Below are positions 7,919 to 16,757 of a stretch of 64,000 nucleotides of DNA, piece after piece. How positions within the stretch are numbered: the first letter of the stretch is position 1; each line of letters starts with the position of its first letter. The notes below the pieces were generated by a model. That model worked only from the letters and a program-made list of their open reading frames with translations. It was not told the DNA's origin and searched no databases. Position numbers and translations under genes: made by a program. The stretch is from Albidovulum litorale. GTDB lineage: Bacteria; Pseudomonadota; Alphaproteobacteria; Rhodobacterales; Rhodobacteraceae. The stretch lies in the NCBI RefSeq assembly GCF_025751495.1, contig NZ_JAOWKZ010000004.1, positions 248,001-312,000 on the forward strand. The letters are read 5' to 3'.

Positions 7919-9234
7919 CCACCTTTCCGACCCGCGTCGAGACGCTGATTATCAATGCCCGCATCCTGACCATGGATGCGGCGTTTACCGAGATCGCCGA
8001 TGGCGCGCTGGCCATTGCGGGCGGGCGGATCGCGGCGTTGGGGCCTAAGGCCGCGGCTGAAGGCGTGACCGCCGATCGCGTGATCGACGCGAAGGGCGGA
8101 CTGGTTCTGCCGGGCCTGATCAACACCCATTGCCATGCCGCGATGACGCTCTTTCGTGGGCTGGCCGACGACCGTCCGCTGGACGGGTTCCTGCAAACCG
8201 TCTGGGCCGCCGAGGCCGCGCATGTGACGCCGGAGACGGTTCAGGCGGGGGCCGCTCTCGGTCTGGCTGAGATGGCGCTCGGTGGGGTGACGCATGTGGT
8301 GGACATGTATTTCCACCCCGCCGCGACCGTCGCGGCGGCCGAAAAGCTCGGGCTTGGCCTGACGGTGGGGCCGGTCTTTATCGGCTTCGACGGGATCGAC
8401 CACCTGCCCTGGCCCGAGCGGCTGGCCTTTGCCGAGGACTTCGTCACCACTCATCGCGACCGGCCCGGCATCGACCTGATGCTGATGCCGCATTCCTGTT
8501 ACACACTCGACGCGGGCAAGCTTGCCGAGGTGACCGCGATGTCTGGGCGGCTTGGCGTTCCAATCCATGTCCATGCGGCCGAGGCGCCGTCGGAAATGGC
8601 ACTCGCCAAGGAACAACACGGCACCACGCCGATCCGGGTACTTGATCAGGCAGGCATGCTGCGCCCCGGCACGCTTCTGGCCCATGCGGTCCATCTCGAC
8701 GACGAAGAGATTGCACTGGTTGCCGAACGCGGCGCGGTCGTGTCCCACAACCCGCTGTCGAACGCCAAACTTGCCTCTGGCACCGCCCGGATCAAAGCGA
8801 TGCGGCAGGCTGGGGTGACCCTGTCGCTTGGAACTGATGGCGCGTCGAGCGGCAATGACCTCGACATGTGGAAGGCGATGCGTCAGGCCGCCTTCATGCA
8901 GATCCTCGCGACCGGAGAGCCGGATGTGCTGCCCGCGCGCGAGGTGGTTGCGATGGCCACGCTTGGCGGCGCGGCAGCGATCGGGCAATCGGACCGAACC
9001 GGGGTGCTGGCCCCGGGAATGCAGGCGGATCTGATCGTGATCGACATGTCCGCGCCGCACCTGATTCCCTGCTTCGATCCCTATTCCGCGCTGGTCTATG
9101 CCGCCGGGCGAGAGGACGTCGCCCATGTCTTTGCCCGCGGCCGTCATGTCGTTGATGAGCGATCGCTGACGGTTCCGATCCCCGACGAGATCGCGACCGT
9201 GCAATCTGTCGCCGACGCAATTCGTAAAGCCTGA
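7915..9234 (+). CDS. amidohydrolase, methylthioadenosine/S-adenosylhomocysteine deaminase-like
   Basis: This 439-residue metal-dependent amidohydrolase belongs to the ATZ/TRZ-MtaD branch. The metal ligands are in order: N-T-H-C-H (H-x-H, about residue 71), H-V-H-A-A-E (about 220), H-A-V-H-L-D-D-E (about 255) and L-G-T-D-G-A-S-S-G (catalytic Asp, about 305). The TIM-barrel is flanked by the usual N- and C-terminal beta-sandwich (V-L-P-G-L-I and A-D-L-I-V-I-D). It is expected to deaminate an adenine-type nucleoside such as methylthioadenosine or S-adenosylhomocysteine. Translational coupling to a 6-oxopurine phosphorylase supports a deaminate-then-phosphorolyse salvage pathway. Guanine or chlorohydrolase activities are possible alternatives within the family. 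Confidence 0.83.
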   Translation: MTTFPTRVETLIINARILTMDAAFTEIADGALAIAGGRIAALGPKAAAEGVTADRVIDAKGGLVLPGLINTHCHAAMTLFRGLADDRPLDGFLQTVWAAEAAHVTPETVQAGAALGLAEMALGGVTHVVDMYFHPAATVAAAEKLGLGLTVGPVFIGFDGIDHLPWPERLAFAEDFVTTHRDRPGIDLMLMPHSCYTLDAGKLAEVTAMSGRLGVPIHVHAAEAPSEMALAKEQHGTTPIRVLDQAGMLRPGTLLAHAVHLDDEEIALVAERGAVVSHNPLSNAKLASGTARIKAMRQAGVTLSLGTDGASSGNDLDMWKAMRQAAFMQILATGEPDVLPAREVVAMATLGGAAAIGQSDRTGVLAPGMQADLIVIDMSAPHLIPCFDPYSALVYAAGREDVAHVFARGRHVVDERSLTVPIPDEIATVQSVADAIRKA

Positions 9235-9479
9235 TCAGGCGTTTGCGCGACGACGCTGTCCCGGAGCATTGCTGGGTGCATTTCGGCCAAACGAAGAGCC
9301 GTGAACCGGACTGCCACAGATAGCAACAAACTGCCGCCAGTCGGTTTGAATGTTGCCGATTCTGTAGATAATATGCCCATTGACGGATGTCCCGCCCCCG
9401 AAATGTGGGGGCCGTATTTCAGTGCTTCAGTGAGTCCGAGCGAGTTCAAGGCCGTCACTGCCGCCGAAAGGTCCGCGCA

Positions 9480-10605
9480 ATGGGAAGTTCAAGGATCGAT
9501 GACATTTTGCCATCGCATTCTGGCGACGAATCCCCCTGTTTTGAAGACTTGCTGGCCGATGGTTCCTTTCAGGCACGGCTGGCCAAAGCGCGCCAAGAGC
9601 GGGCGCGGGTCTTGGCCAAAGCCGGTATTGCCGATGAAAGCGATCTCTTGTTGCAGCGGCGCAATCCGTGGGACCGGCTTCCACCAGCTAATGACCCCGA
9701 AGCACATGAGCCACGTCAAACGACCGAGAAACCGCGACCGCAAGAATCAGAACCCCTGATCTTGCCGTTGCGCCTTGAAGAGCCGAAAGCGTCGCGTCCG
9801 ATGGCGCAAGCACCCAAGCGCCCAATCGTGCCGCCCCCCGTCGCCGCAGTTGAGCCTGCAACACGGTTGCCGAAGACGGCTGCACGACCCGAAAGAAGAA
9901 TTGGACGGTTTGCTGTCGCGGGCGGGTTCTTTGCGGGACTTGCAATCGGAGCCGTGCTGGCATTCACCGCACCGACGTCGATCCAGTCATGGATCGCATT
10001 GCGCGTCGCCCTGCTCGGGTCGTCGGGACCAGTCGGTGCCGTTCCGCCCGTTCCGCCGGTCGCGGTTCCGTCCGACGATGCTACGATCGCGGCGGAAGGG
10101 GCGTCTCCGCGCCCCGCTATCGGGGGCGGATTGGCGCTCCTTGCCGCTCAGACGCTGTCACACAGTCAGCCAAGATTGCGTTTGGACCGGATAGATCCAA
10201 TTGTTCTGGAAGAACCGCCACAGCACTACGTTGTCTGGGACTCGCCGGGCGTTGACCTTAGTTTGGGCAATCAGGCGGAACCAACGCCCGCTGTTTCAGA
10301 GTGGAACCGGTGATCAGCTATCCGCAAAGGGTCCTGCTGCATGCTCCGGCCAGTGTCACTCAGGATCAGATGGATTAGGTCATGACCGAAGTCGACACGG
10401 CAGGCTTCTCGTCGCAAGAGATAAGACGCGTCGGGCTCGTGATCAGCACTTCCAATGTCCGATGTTTTTTTACCCAGAGGATGCCGAAGCCGCCGCCGCC
10501 ATGGCGGATGCAATCGGCGCTCATACACGCGGTTTCACAAGTTTCACCTCGGCACCTCCGAAAGGCACGATCTAGCTCTGGCTTGCCGGTCGGGGGCGCG
10601 TTGAT
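9480..10605 (+). pseudogene. broken gene for a single-pass membrane protein (two frameshifts, two stops)
   Basis: The first open part (9480-10313, from an ATG preceded by GAAAGG) encodes about 277 residues: a charged N-terminal region, a Pro-rich linker, one membrane helix (F-F-A-G-L-A-I-G-A-V-L-A-F) and a Pro/Val-rich stretch. The similarity-like text then continues in other frames. From about 10304 it reads E-P-V-I-S-Y-P-Q-R-V-L-L-H-A-P-A-S-V, interrupted by TAG at 10376. It resumes as M-T-E-V-D-T-A-G-F-S and V-I-S-T-S-N-V-R, shifts frame again at a run of seven T near 10464-10471, and continues F-Y-P-E-D-A-E-A-A-A-A-M-A-D-A-I-G to a second TAG at 10573, followed by L-W-L-A-G. Joined, these make one plausible protein of about 370 residues. 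The function is unknown. Several errors in one read-through could also be assembly mistakes. Confidence 0.6.
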
Positions 10606-10894
10606 GCGTCGGAAAGCGGTGTACAAGACTTGCAGCGACCCGGGCGCAGCGGGATCAGGATATTCTGGATCTCAGCCGCCTTTAGCTGAAGCAGTTGAAA
10701 CACGGTGATACCCCGTTAGCCTTGAAGCTATGGGGGCAGAAGACCGTATACAGGAACCGCGTTTTCTAGCGATGAGGCTGCAGATTGTGCGATCTGCGCC
10801 AGGTGCTGGAGTAATTTGCATTGTTCCGACCAAAGCCCGTATCGTGCCTCGCCTTTAGCCCCTACAACAGTCCGAAAGGAGACGGGCCGAGGTT
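10606..10894. other. intergenic region upstream of the sensor kinase operon
   Basis: Between the broken gene and the sensor kinase I see no credible coding frame, no RNA gene and no strong hairpin. The kinase operon promoter and ribosome-binding site (GAAAGGAGACGG, about 20 bases before the GTG start) must lie in its right part. Confidence 0.5.
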
Positions 10895-12289
10895 GTGATA
10901 GCGAAACATTTCAGATCATGGAGCGACAGATCTCTGGCCGCGCAGTTCGCAATCGCCGGCGGTGTCGTCATGGTTCTGGCCATGATCCTCATCGGAAATG
11001 TCGTTGTCGCGCGGATCGAGGAAAGCGTGGTGCGCAACACCGCTTATGCGACCTCGCAATACATGGACAGCATTATCGCGCCACTTAGCCAGGACATCGC
11101 CGAAACGGATGACCTACCCCCTGGTGCAAGGCGCGCGCTCGACGAGGTCTTCAACAACACGCCACTCGGCGACAGGGTGGTCTCTTTCAAGCTGTGGAAG
11201 CCGGACGGGCTTGTTGTTGAGGCGTCAGACAAGTCCATCGTTGGACAGCATTTCGCCGTGACCGAAAACCTTACGGCCGCGTTTCGGGGCGAGATTAGGG
11301 CCGATTTCGAGGATCTGAACGACGAAGAGGATCAGGGCGAAAGCGCGCTCGGCATTCCGCTTCTGGAGATCTACAGCCCGATCCGCGAGGTCTGGTCCGG
11401 AGAGGTGATCGGTGTTGCCGAGTTCTACGCCTCCGCGATCCAGCTTGAACGCGATCTGGCCGAGGCCCGGCGCAACAGCTGGCTGGCTGTTGCGCTGCTG
11501 TTTCTGGCGGTGGGAAGCCTGCTCTTTCTCATCGTGCTACGCGGCAGCCGCATCATCGACCGACAGCGCGAGACGCTGACCCGGCAGCTTGACGATCTGT
11601 CTGCGATGTCGGCCAACAACACGACCTTGCGCCAGCGTGTTCAGCAGGCTGCCGCACGTGCGTCGGCGATGAACGATCAGGCGCTGCGCCGGATTGGCGC
11701 CGATCTGCATGACGGACCTGCCCAGCTCTTGAGTTTCGCAGCGTTGCGGCTCGACAATCTGCGGGACTCGGTGGGCGATACCGCAGAACTCGATGCGGTC
11801 GAGCGGGCGGTCAAGGATGCCATTCGTGAGGTGCGCAGCATCTCGAAAGGTCTGTCGTTGCCCGATATCGAGGCGCGGTCGCCCTGTGACATCATCCGCA
11901 ACGTGGCAGAGGCGCATATGGTCCGGACCGGCACGGACGTTGTCCTGACCTGCGATATGGAGGGAGCCGCAGACCTGTCCGAAGCCGCCAAGATTTGTCT
12001 TTATCGTTTCGTACAGGAAGGACTGAACAATGCCTGGCGCTACGCGAGCGGTATAGGGCAGGAAGTATCGCTGACCGCCAGCCAAGGTGTGATCCGGCTT
12101 CGTGTCGCAGACCGGGGGCCGGGTTTCCCGGACCGGATGTCGCCCGCAGAGGCGAGCGATTTTTCCGGCATCGGTCTGTCCGGCCTGCGCGACCGGGTTG
12201 AAAGTCTCGGCGGGACGTTCAAGGTCGGGCCGCGCAGCGAAGGTCCCGGCGCGATGATTGAAATGGAACTCGAAGCAGAGGCGAGTTGA
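10895..12289 (+). CDS. NarL-type sensor histidine kinase
   Basis: This 464-residue inner-membrane kinase has helix 1 at about residues 17-40, a periplasmic sensor loop of about 160 residues, and helix 2 at about 195-215. A HisKA_3 dimerisation helix follows, with its phospho-acceptor His in R-R-I-G-A-D-L-H-D-G-P-A-Q (about residue 271). The HATPase domain has N-box Q-E-G-L-N-N-A and G-box motifs D-R-G-P-G-F and G-I-G-L-S-G-L-R-D-R. This is the NarX/DegS class that pairs with LuxR-type regulators, and such a gene follows with a 1-base overlap. The start is a GTG. The stimulus is unknown; the loop has no cysteines or recognised sensor signature. Confidence 0.85.
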   Translation: MIAKHFRSWSDRSLAAQFAIAGGVVMVLAMILIGNVVVARIEESVVRNTAYATSQYMDSIIAPLSQDIAETDDLPPGARRALDEVFNNTPLGDRVVSFKLWKPDGLVVEASDKSIVGQHFAVTENLTAAFRGEIRADFEDLNDEEDQGESALGIPLLEIYSPIREVWSGEVIGVAEFYASAIQLERDLAEARRNSWLAVALLFLAVGSLLFLIVLRGSRIIDRQRETLTRQLDDLSAMSANNTTLRQRVQQAAARASAMNDQALRRIGADLHDGPAQLLSFAALRLDNLRDSVGDTAELDAVERAVKDAIREVRSISKGLSLPDIEARSPCDIIRNVAEAHMVRTGTDVVLTCDMEGAADLSEAAKICLYRFVQEGLNNAWRYASGIGQEVSLTASQGVIRLRVADRGPGFPDRMSPAEASDFSGIGLSGLRDRVESLGGTFKVGPRSEGPGAMIEMELEAEAS

Positions 12290-12936
12290 TGGACCAGATC
12301 CGTGTTGTCATTGCCGATGACCACCCGCTCTACCGTGAAGGTGTCGCCCGAAGCCTGTCGGATGCCGAGGGGATCACGGTGGTTGGCGAAGGTCAGGACG
12401 CAGACAGTGCCGTCGAACTGACTGAAGCCAAACGACCCGACGTGGTTCTTCTTGACCTGTCGATGCCGGGCGGTGGCGGGCTTTCGGCGCTCGGCCGCAT
12501 TATGACGCTGCCCGAGCCACCAGTGATCGCGATGCTGACGGTGTCCGAGGACGACGACGACGTGATGCAGGCGCTGAAAGCGGGCGCAAAGGGATATGTC
12601 CTGAAAGGCGTAGGCTCACGCGAACTGGTGGCGATTGTCAGGGATCTGGCGCGGGGCCAATCCTATGTCTCGCCCGCGCTGGCAGCGCGCATCCTCCACG
12701 CGATGCGGTCCGATAGTAGCGCGAAGCGCCAGGCCAATCCGATCGAGGATCTGTCGCGGCGCGAGGAGGACATCCTGAAACTCGTCGCGGCAGGGAAAAG
12801 CAACAAGGAAGTGGGGCTGGAACTTTCGCTGCAGGAGAAGACGGTCAAGCACTACATGACCACGATCCTGCAAAAGCTCCATGTTCGCAACAGGGTTGAG
12901 GCGGCGGTTATGGCGCGTGATTACTGGAAGAAGTGA
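12289..12936 (+). CDS. NarL/LuxR-type response regulator
   Basis: This 215-residue regulator has an N-terminal receiver domain (acidic pair D-D near residue 10, phospho-acceptor Asp in V-V-L-L-D-L-S-M-P, about residue 54, Lys in V-L-K-G near 105). A C-terminal LuxR helix-turn-helix follows (L-S-R-R-E-E-D-I-L-K-L-V-A-A-G-K-S-N-K-E-V and K-T-V-K-H-Y-M-T). Its ATG overlaps the kinase stop (TGATG), so the pair is coupled. It should bind DNA when phosphorylated by the upstream kinase. The Ser/Gly-rich exported protein encoded convergently just downstream is a candidate partner or target, by position only. Confidence 0.9.
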   Translation: MDQIRVVIADDHPLYREGVARSLSDAEGITVVGEGQDADSAVELTEAKRPDVVLLDLSMPGGGGLSALGRIMTLPEPPVIAMLTVSEDDDDVMQALKAGAKGYVLKGVGSRELVAIVRDLARGQSYVSPALAARILHAMRSDSSAKRQANPIEDLSRREEDILKLVAAGKSNKEVGLELSLQEKTVKHYMTTILQKLHVRNRVEAAVMARDYWKK

Positions 12937-12957
12937 CCGTCTGCGGCGTTTCCAGTA

Positions 12958-13647
12958 TTATTCGAGATGCAGGACATCCCGGATACGAAAGATATCTTTG
13001 GCCGTGAGTGCGCGGCGGGTAACGGTTCGCCCGTTCGGGTCCTTCAACTCATAGGTGCTGCCCGAAACGGTCTCGTGCCAGCCGCGATAGTCGGTGATCT
13101 CGATATGCCCCTTTACCTCGTCGATCTCGATGACGGCATGAACGCCATCGGGCAACCTCTGCCCTTTCGCGGATGCTTTCAGCCTGCGAAGCCTGCTGAC
13201 ATCTGATCGCCGGGCAGTACGCCGCTCAACGACCTTGCCGCGTTTGTTGAGCCGCTCGAAGCTTCCGTCGCGGATGCGTTCGGTATGCCCGTCTACGAAC
13301 TGAACATGAATGCCGTCACCCCCGAAGACGCGGGGTTTGCCACCCGATGAACCGGTTCCGCTGGTACTCGTTCCGGACGCGCTGCTGCCCGAACCCGAGA
13401 TTCCCGAACTGGAACTGCTGCTGCCCGATCCGCTATTGCCCGACCCGGAGCCGCTGTTGTCCGACCCCGAACTGGAACTGCCCGAGCCACTGCCCGAATT
13501 CGATCCCTTTGCCTCGGCGGTGCTGAGGGTCGTCAGTGAAGGTGCGCAATAGACACCAGCCGCCAGCGCACCGAGGCGGCTCAGTGCGGCACGACGTGAC
13601 AGAAGCCGTCTGGCTTCATTGCTCAAGCGCTTCTCCTTCCGGATCAA
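12958..13647 (-). CDS. exported protein with Ser/Gly-repeat linker
   Basis: This 229-residue protein of unknown function has a twin-arginine-like signal (L-L-S-R-R-A-A-L-S-R-L-G, about residues 15-26, then a hydrophobic run to about 38). A strikingly low-complexity Ser/Gly linker follows (about 48-105). The C-terminal domain of about 120 residues is basic and beta-rich, with two similar blocks: G-H-T-E-R-I-R-D-G-S-F-E and T-Y-E-L-K-D-P-N-G-R-T-V. A repeated motif of the type D-x-x-G-R-x-V-x-x-R-x-x-x-x-x-D appears twice (about 134 and 205), suggesting an internal duplication. It is convergent with the response regulator (21 bases apart). It probably sits in the periplasm or at the surface. 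Confidence 0.68.
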   Translation of the reverse strand: MIRKEKRLSNEARRLLSRRAALSRLGALAAGVYCAPSLTTLSTAEAKGSNSGSGSGSSSSGSDNSGSGSGNSGSGSSSSSSGISGSGSSASGTSTSGTGSSGGKPRVFGGDGIHVQFVDGHTERIRDGSFERLNKRGKVVERRTARRSDVSRLRRLKASAKGQRLPDGVHAVIEIDEVKGHIEITDYRGWHETVSGSTYELKDPNGRTVTRRALTAKDIFRIRDVLHLE

Positions 13648-13975
13648 CCCTACACATGACGTCGACTAATGACCAAATCAGAGCCGGGGGAACCCGCTTG
13701 CTTCGTCCGATGCGGTGCCGTCCATGCGCTCCCCCGATACCATTCCCAGCAGTCCAATTGACGCCACCCTAAGGCGCTCGTTGTCAATCGTGTCGCATGG
13801 GCGGCACAAAGTCATCCGACCTTGGTCCGACAAAGCGCACTGCTGAGTTCGGTCGGGTTGAAATGGTGAATTTGAGTATCCGGGACCGAACGGGAAAGGC
13901 CCGGTTCCGGATACAATACCATTCTCAAGCGCGCGTGGGCCTGACAGCGGGTGCCCGGGCGCGAGATGGGGGCCG
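13648..13975. other. intergenic region between fdhA and the Ser/Gly-rich protein gene
   Basis: These 328 bases hold no credible gene. They contain the strong inverted repeat at 13876-13914 downstream of fdhA and, near the right-hand start at 13647, the presumed promoter of the Ser/Gly-rich protein gene. Confidence 0.6.
13876..13914 (-). terminator. hairpin downstream of fdhA
   Basis: The arms 13876-13888 (GTATCCGGGACCG) and 13902-13914 (CGGTTCCGGATAC) are complementary over 13 bases with one G-T pair and a 13-base loop. It lies about 60 bases after the fdhA stop in the direction of transcription. There is no clear U-tract, so it may be an RNA-stabilising end or a Rho-assisted terminator. Confidence 0.55.
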
Positions 13976-16756
13976 TTATTCGGCCGCCATGTCCGCAGTG
14001 ATCTTCTCGACTTTGACGGCCGCGAACTTGAATTCCGGGATCTTGCCGTAGGGATCAAGCGCCGGGTTGGTCAGGATGTTCGCCGCCGCCTCTACATAGG
14101 CGAAGGGGACAAAGACCATATCCTCGGCGATGGCCCGGTCAGCCCGCGCCATGATCTCGATCGAGCCGCGCCGGGTCGAGAGGCGGATGCGTTCGCCCGG
14201 CTCGACACCAAGCCGCTTCAGCGTATCGGGGTGGAGCGAGCAGTTTGCCTCGGGTTCCACAGCGTCAAGTACCTTCGACCGCCGTGTCATCGAGCCGGTA
14301 TGCCAGTGTTCAAGTTGGCGGCCCGTGGTGACGATCATCGGGTATTCGGTGTCCGGCAGTTCGGCGGGCGGGATCACGCTGGCAGGCGTGAACTTCGCCC
14401 GTCCGCCCGCACGCGGGAAGCCGTTGCCAAAGACGATGGGCTGGCCGGGGTCTTCGGGCGACAGCGACGGATAGGTCACCGCGCCTTCGTTCTCCAGCCG
14501 CTCCCAGGTGATGTTGTCGAGGGACTTCATCGTCTTCTTCATCTCGGCGAAGACCTCGGACGGATGGGTGTAGGTCCAGCCGAGCCCGATCCGGTTGGCA
14601 AGGTCGGTGGTGATCGCCCAATCCTCGCGCGCCTCGCCCGGGGGCGTGACGGCGGCGCGGCCGATTTGCACCTGCCGGTTGGTGTTCGTGACCGTGCCGT
14701 TCTTTTCATAGAAGGCGGCGGCGGGCAGGATCACGTCGGCATAGTTCGCGGTCTCGGTCAGGAAGATATCCTGCACGACGAGGTGATCGAGCATCGCCAG
14801 CGCCTCGCGCGCATGGTTCAGGTCGGGGTCAGACATGGCCGGGTTCTCGCCAAGGATATACATGCCCTTGATGTCGCCGTGATGGACGGCATCGAGGATT
14901 TCCGTCACCGTCAGCCCCTTCTCATTCGAGAAGTCGCCCGAGCCCCAGACGCCCGAGAACTTGCCCCGGATGCTGTCATCCGTGACGGTCTGGTAGTCAG
15001 GCAGGAACATCGGGATCAGGCCCGCGTCAGACGCGCCCTGTACGTTGTTCTGACCGCGAAGCGGGTGCAGGCCGGTGCCCGGCCGTCCGACATGGCCGCA
15101 CATCAGCGCAAGCGAGATCAGGCAGCGGGAATTGTCGGTGCCGTGGATGTGCTGGCTGACACCCATGCCCCAGAAGATCATGCCTGCCTTGGAGGTCGCG
15201 AAGTCACGCGCCACCTGACGAAGCTGGTCGGCGGGAATGCCGCAGATCGGTTCCATCTTCTCTGGCGTGAAGTTTGCCAGATGCGCCTTCTCGGCCTCCC
15301 AGTTCTCGGTATAGGCCTCGATATACTGGCGGTCGTAGAGCCCTTCCTCGACGATCGTGTGCATGATCGCGTTCAGCATGCTGACATCCGCGCCGGGGCG
15401 GAATTTCAGCATGTGGGTGGCGAAACGGCGCAGGCCGACGCCCCTCGGGTCCATGACGATGAGCTTGCCGCCGCGTTTGGTGAACTGCTTGAAATAGGTC
15501 GCCGCGACCGGGTGGTTTTCGATCGGGTTGCAGCCGATGACGATGGCGACATCCGCGTTCTGGATCTCGTTGAACGTGGCTGTCACCGCGCCGGAGCCCA
15601 CGTTTTCCAGAAGCGCGGCCACGGAGGAGGCATGGCAAAGCCGGGTGCAGTGGTCGACGTTGTTATGACCGAAGCCCTGACGGATGAACTTCTGGAAGAG
15701 ATAGGCCTCTTCGTTCGAACATTTGGCCGATCCGAAACCCGCGATGGCGCGACCGCCGGTCTTCTCGGCAAGAGCCTTCATGCCGCCCGCAGCGAAATCC
15801 AGCGCCTCGTCCCAGCTTGCCTCGCGGAAATGCTGCGACCAGTTCGCGGGATCGACGTTCAGCCCCTTGGCGGGCGCATCCTCGCGCCGGATCAAGGGTT
15901 TGGTCAGCCGGTGCGGGTGGTGGATATAGTCAAAGCCGAAGCGGCCCTTGACGCAGAGGCGGCCCTCATTGGCGGGGCCGTTGATGCCCTCGACATATTT
16001 GACCTTGCCGTCCTTCACTTTCAGCGAGACTTGGCAGCCGACACCGCAGAACGGGCAGACAGAGGTGGTCTCAGAGTCGTAATCTGCGCGGTCGCCGACC
16101 TGCGCATCATCAACCACCGTCGCGGGCATCAGGGCACCGGTCGGGCAGGCCTGCACGCATTCGCCGCAGGCGACGCAGGTTGACTGCCCCATCGGGTCAG
16201 CCATGTCGAAGACCGGGTAGGCATCATGCCCGCGGCCCGCCATGCCGATCACGTCATTGACCTGAACTTCGCGGCAGGCACGGACGCAGAGGCCGCAGGA
16301 GATGCAGGCATCGAGGTTGACGCGCATCGCAACATGGCTGTCGTCGAGAAGCGGGATGCGCTCCTTTTCGACCTTGGGGAAGCGGCTGGTAGAGACGCCA
16401 TTGGCCGCAGCCATGTCCCAGAGATGCGCCGACTTGTCATGCGCCGTGGCCTGTTCCGGCTGGTCGGCGAGCAGAAGCTCCATCACAATCTCGCGCGATT
16501 TCTTCGCGCGTGCGGTATCGGTCTTCACCACCATGCCGTTCGCCGGGTTGCGGCAGCACGAGGCGGCGAGCACACGCTCGCCCTCCACTTCCACCACGCA
16601 GGCGCGGCAGTTGCCGTCGGGGCGGTAGCCGGTCTGGTCCTTGTGGCAAAGGTGCGGGATCACCTTGCCTTCGCGCTTTGCGACCTCCCAGATCGTTTCG
16701 CCGGGGGCGGCGGTGACTTCGGTGCCGTCGAGGGTGAACTTGATTGCGTCGGTCAT
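13976..16756 (-). CDS. fdhA: NAD-linked formate dehydrogenase, molybdo/tungstopterin alpha subunit
   Basis: This 926-residue cytoplasmic catalytic subunit oxidises formate to CO2. From the N-terminus it has a NuoG-like [2Fe-2S] domain (Cys 37, 50, 53 and 67/68), a His-containing linker, and two ferredoxin-type [4Fe-4S] sites (C-I-S-C-G-L-C-V-R-A-C and C-V-A-C-G-E-C-V-Q-A-C-P). The bis-MGD enzyme domain follows, with its own cluster C-P-F-C-G-V-G-C. The metal-ligand position reads D-H-C-T-R-L-C-H-A-S-S-V, so it uses Cys, not selenocysteine, followed by the conserved His. The start ATG at 16756 is one base after the fdhB stop (TGACATG). The FDH family includes Mo and W forms; the fused fdhB and the tungstate importer in this window favour W. 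No fdsC or fdsD adjoins; fdhD is 37 kb away. Confidence 0.93.
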   Translation of the reverse strand: MTDAIKFTLDGTEVTAAPGETIWEVAKREGKVIPHLCHKDQTGYRPDGNCRACVVEVEGERVLAASCCRNPANGMVVKTDTARAKKSREIVMELLLADQPEQATAHDKSAHLWDMAAANGVSTSRFPKVEKERIPLLDDSHVAMRVNLDACISCGLCVRACREVQVNDVIGMAGRGHDAYPVFDMADPMGQSTCVACGECVQACPTGALMPATVVDDAQVGDRADYDSETTSVCPFCGVGCQVSLKVKDGKVKYVEGINGPANEGRLCVKGRFGFDYIHHPHRLTKPLIRREDAPAKGLNVDPANWSQHFREASWDEALDFAAGGMKALAEKTGGRAIAGFGSAKCSNEEAYLFQKFIRQGFGHNNVDHCTRLCHASSVAALLENVGSGAVTATFNEIQNADVAIVIGCNPIENHPVAATYFKQFTKRGGKLIVMDPRGVGLRRFATHMLKFRPGADVSMLNAIMHTIVEEGLYDRQYIEAYTENWEAEKAHLANFTPEKMEPICGIPADQLRQVARDFATSKAGMIFWGMGVSQHIHGTDNSRCLISLALMCGHVGRPGTGLHPLRGQNNVQGASDAGLIPMFLPDYQTVTDDSIRGKFSGVWGSGDFSNEKGLTVTEILDAVHHGDIKGMYILGENPAMSDPDLNHAREALAMLDHLVVQDIFLTETANYADVILPAAAFYEKNGTVTNTNRQVQIGRAAVTPPGEAREDWAITTDLANRIGLGWTYTHPSEVFAEMKKTMKSLDNITWERLENEGAVTYPSLSPEDPGQPIVFGNGFPRAGGRAKFTPASVIPPAELPDTEYPMIVTTGRQLEHWHTGSMTRRSKVLDAVEPEANCSLHPDTLKRLGVEPGERIRLSTRRGSIEIMARADRAIAEDMVFVPFAYVEAAANILTNPALDPYGKIPEFKFAAVKVEKITADMAAE

Positions 16757-16757
16757 G

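Noticed and set aside
10382-10708. Independent 108-residue gene
   Set aside because: Only its first 27 residues look protein-like, and they continue the broken gene that starts at 9480; the rest is a shadow frame.
13380-13510. Short tandem repeats in the Ser/Gly region
   Set aside because: They are coding repeats of the exported protein linker, not a separate repeat element.
14231-16183. 650-codon open frame on the plus strand
   Set aside because: Antisense to fdhA, which has complete Fe-S and pterin motifs.
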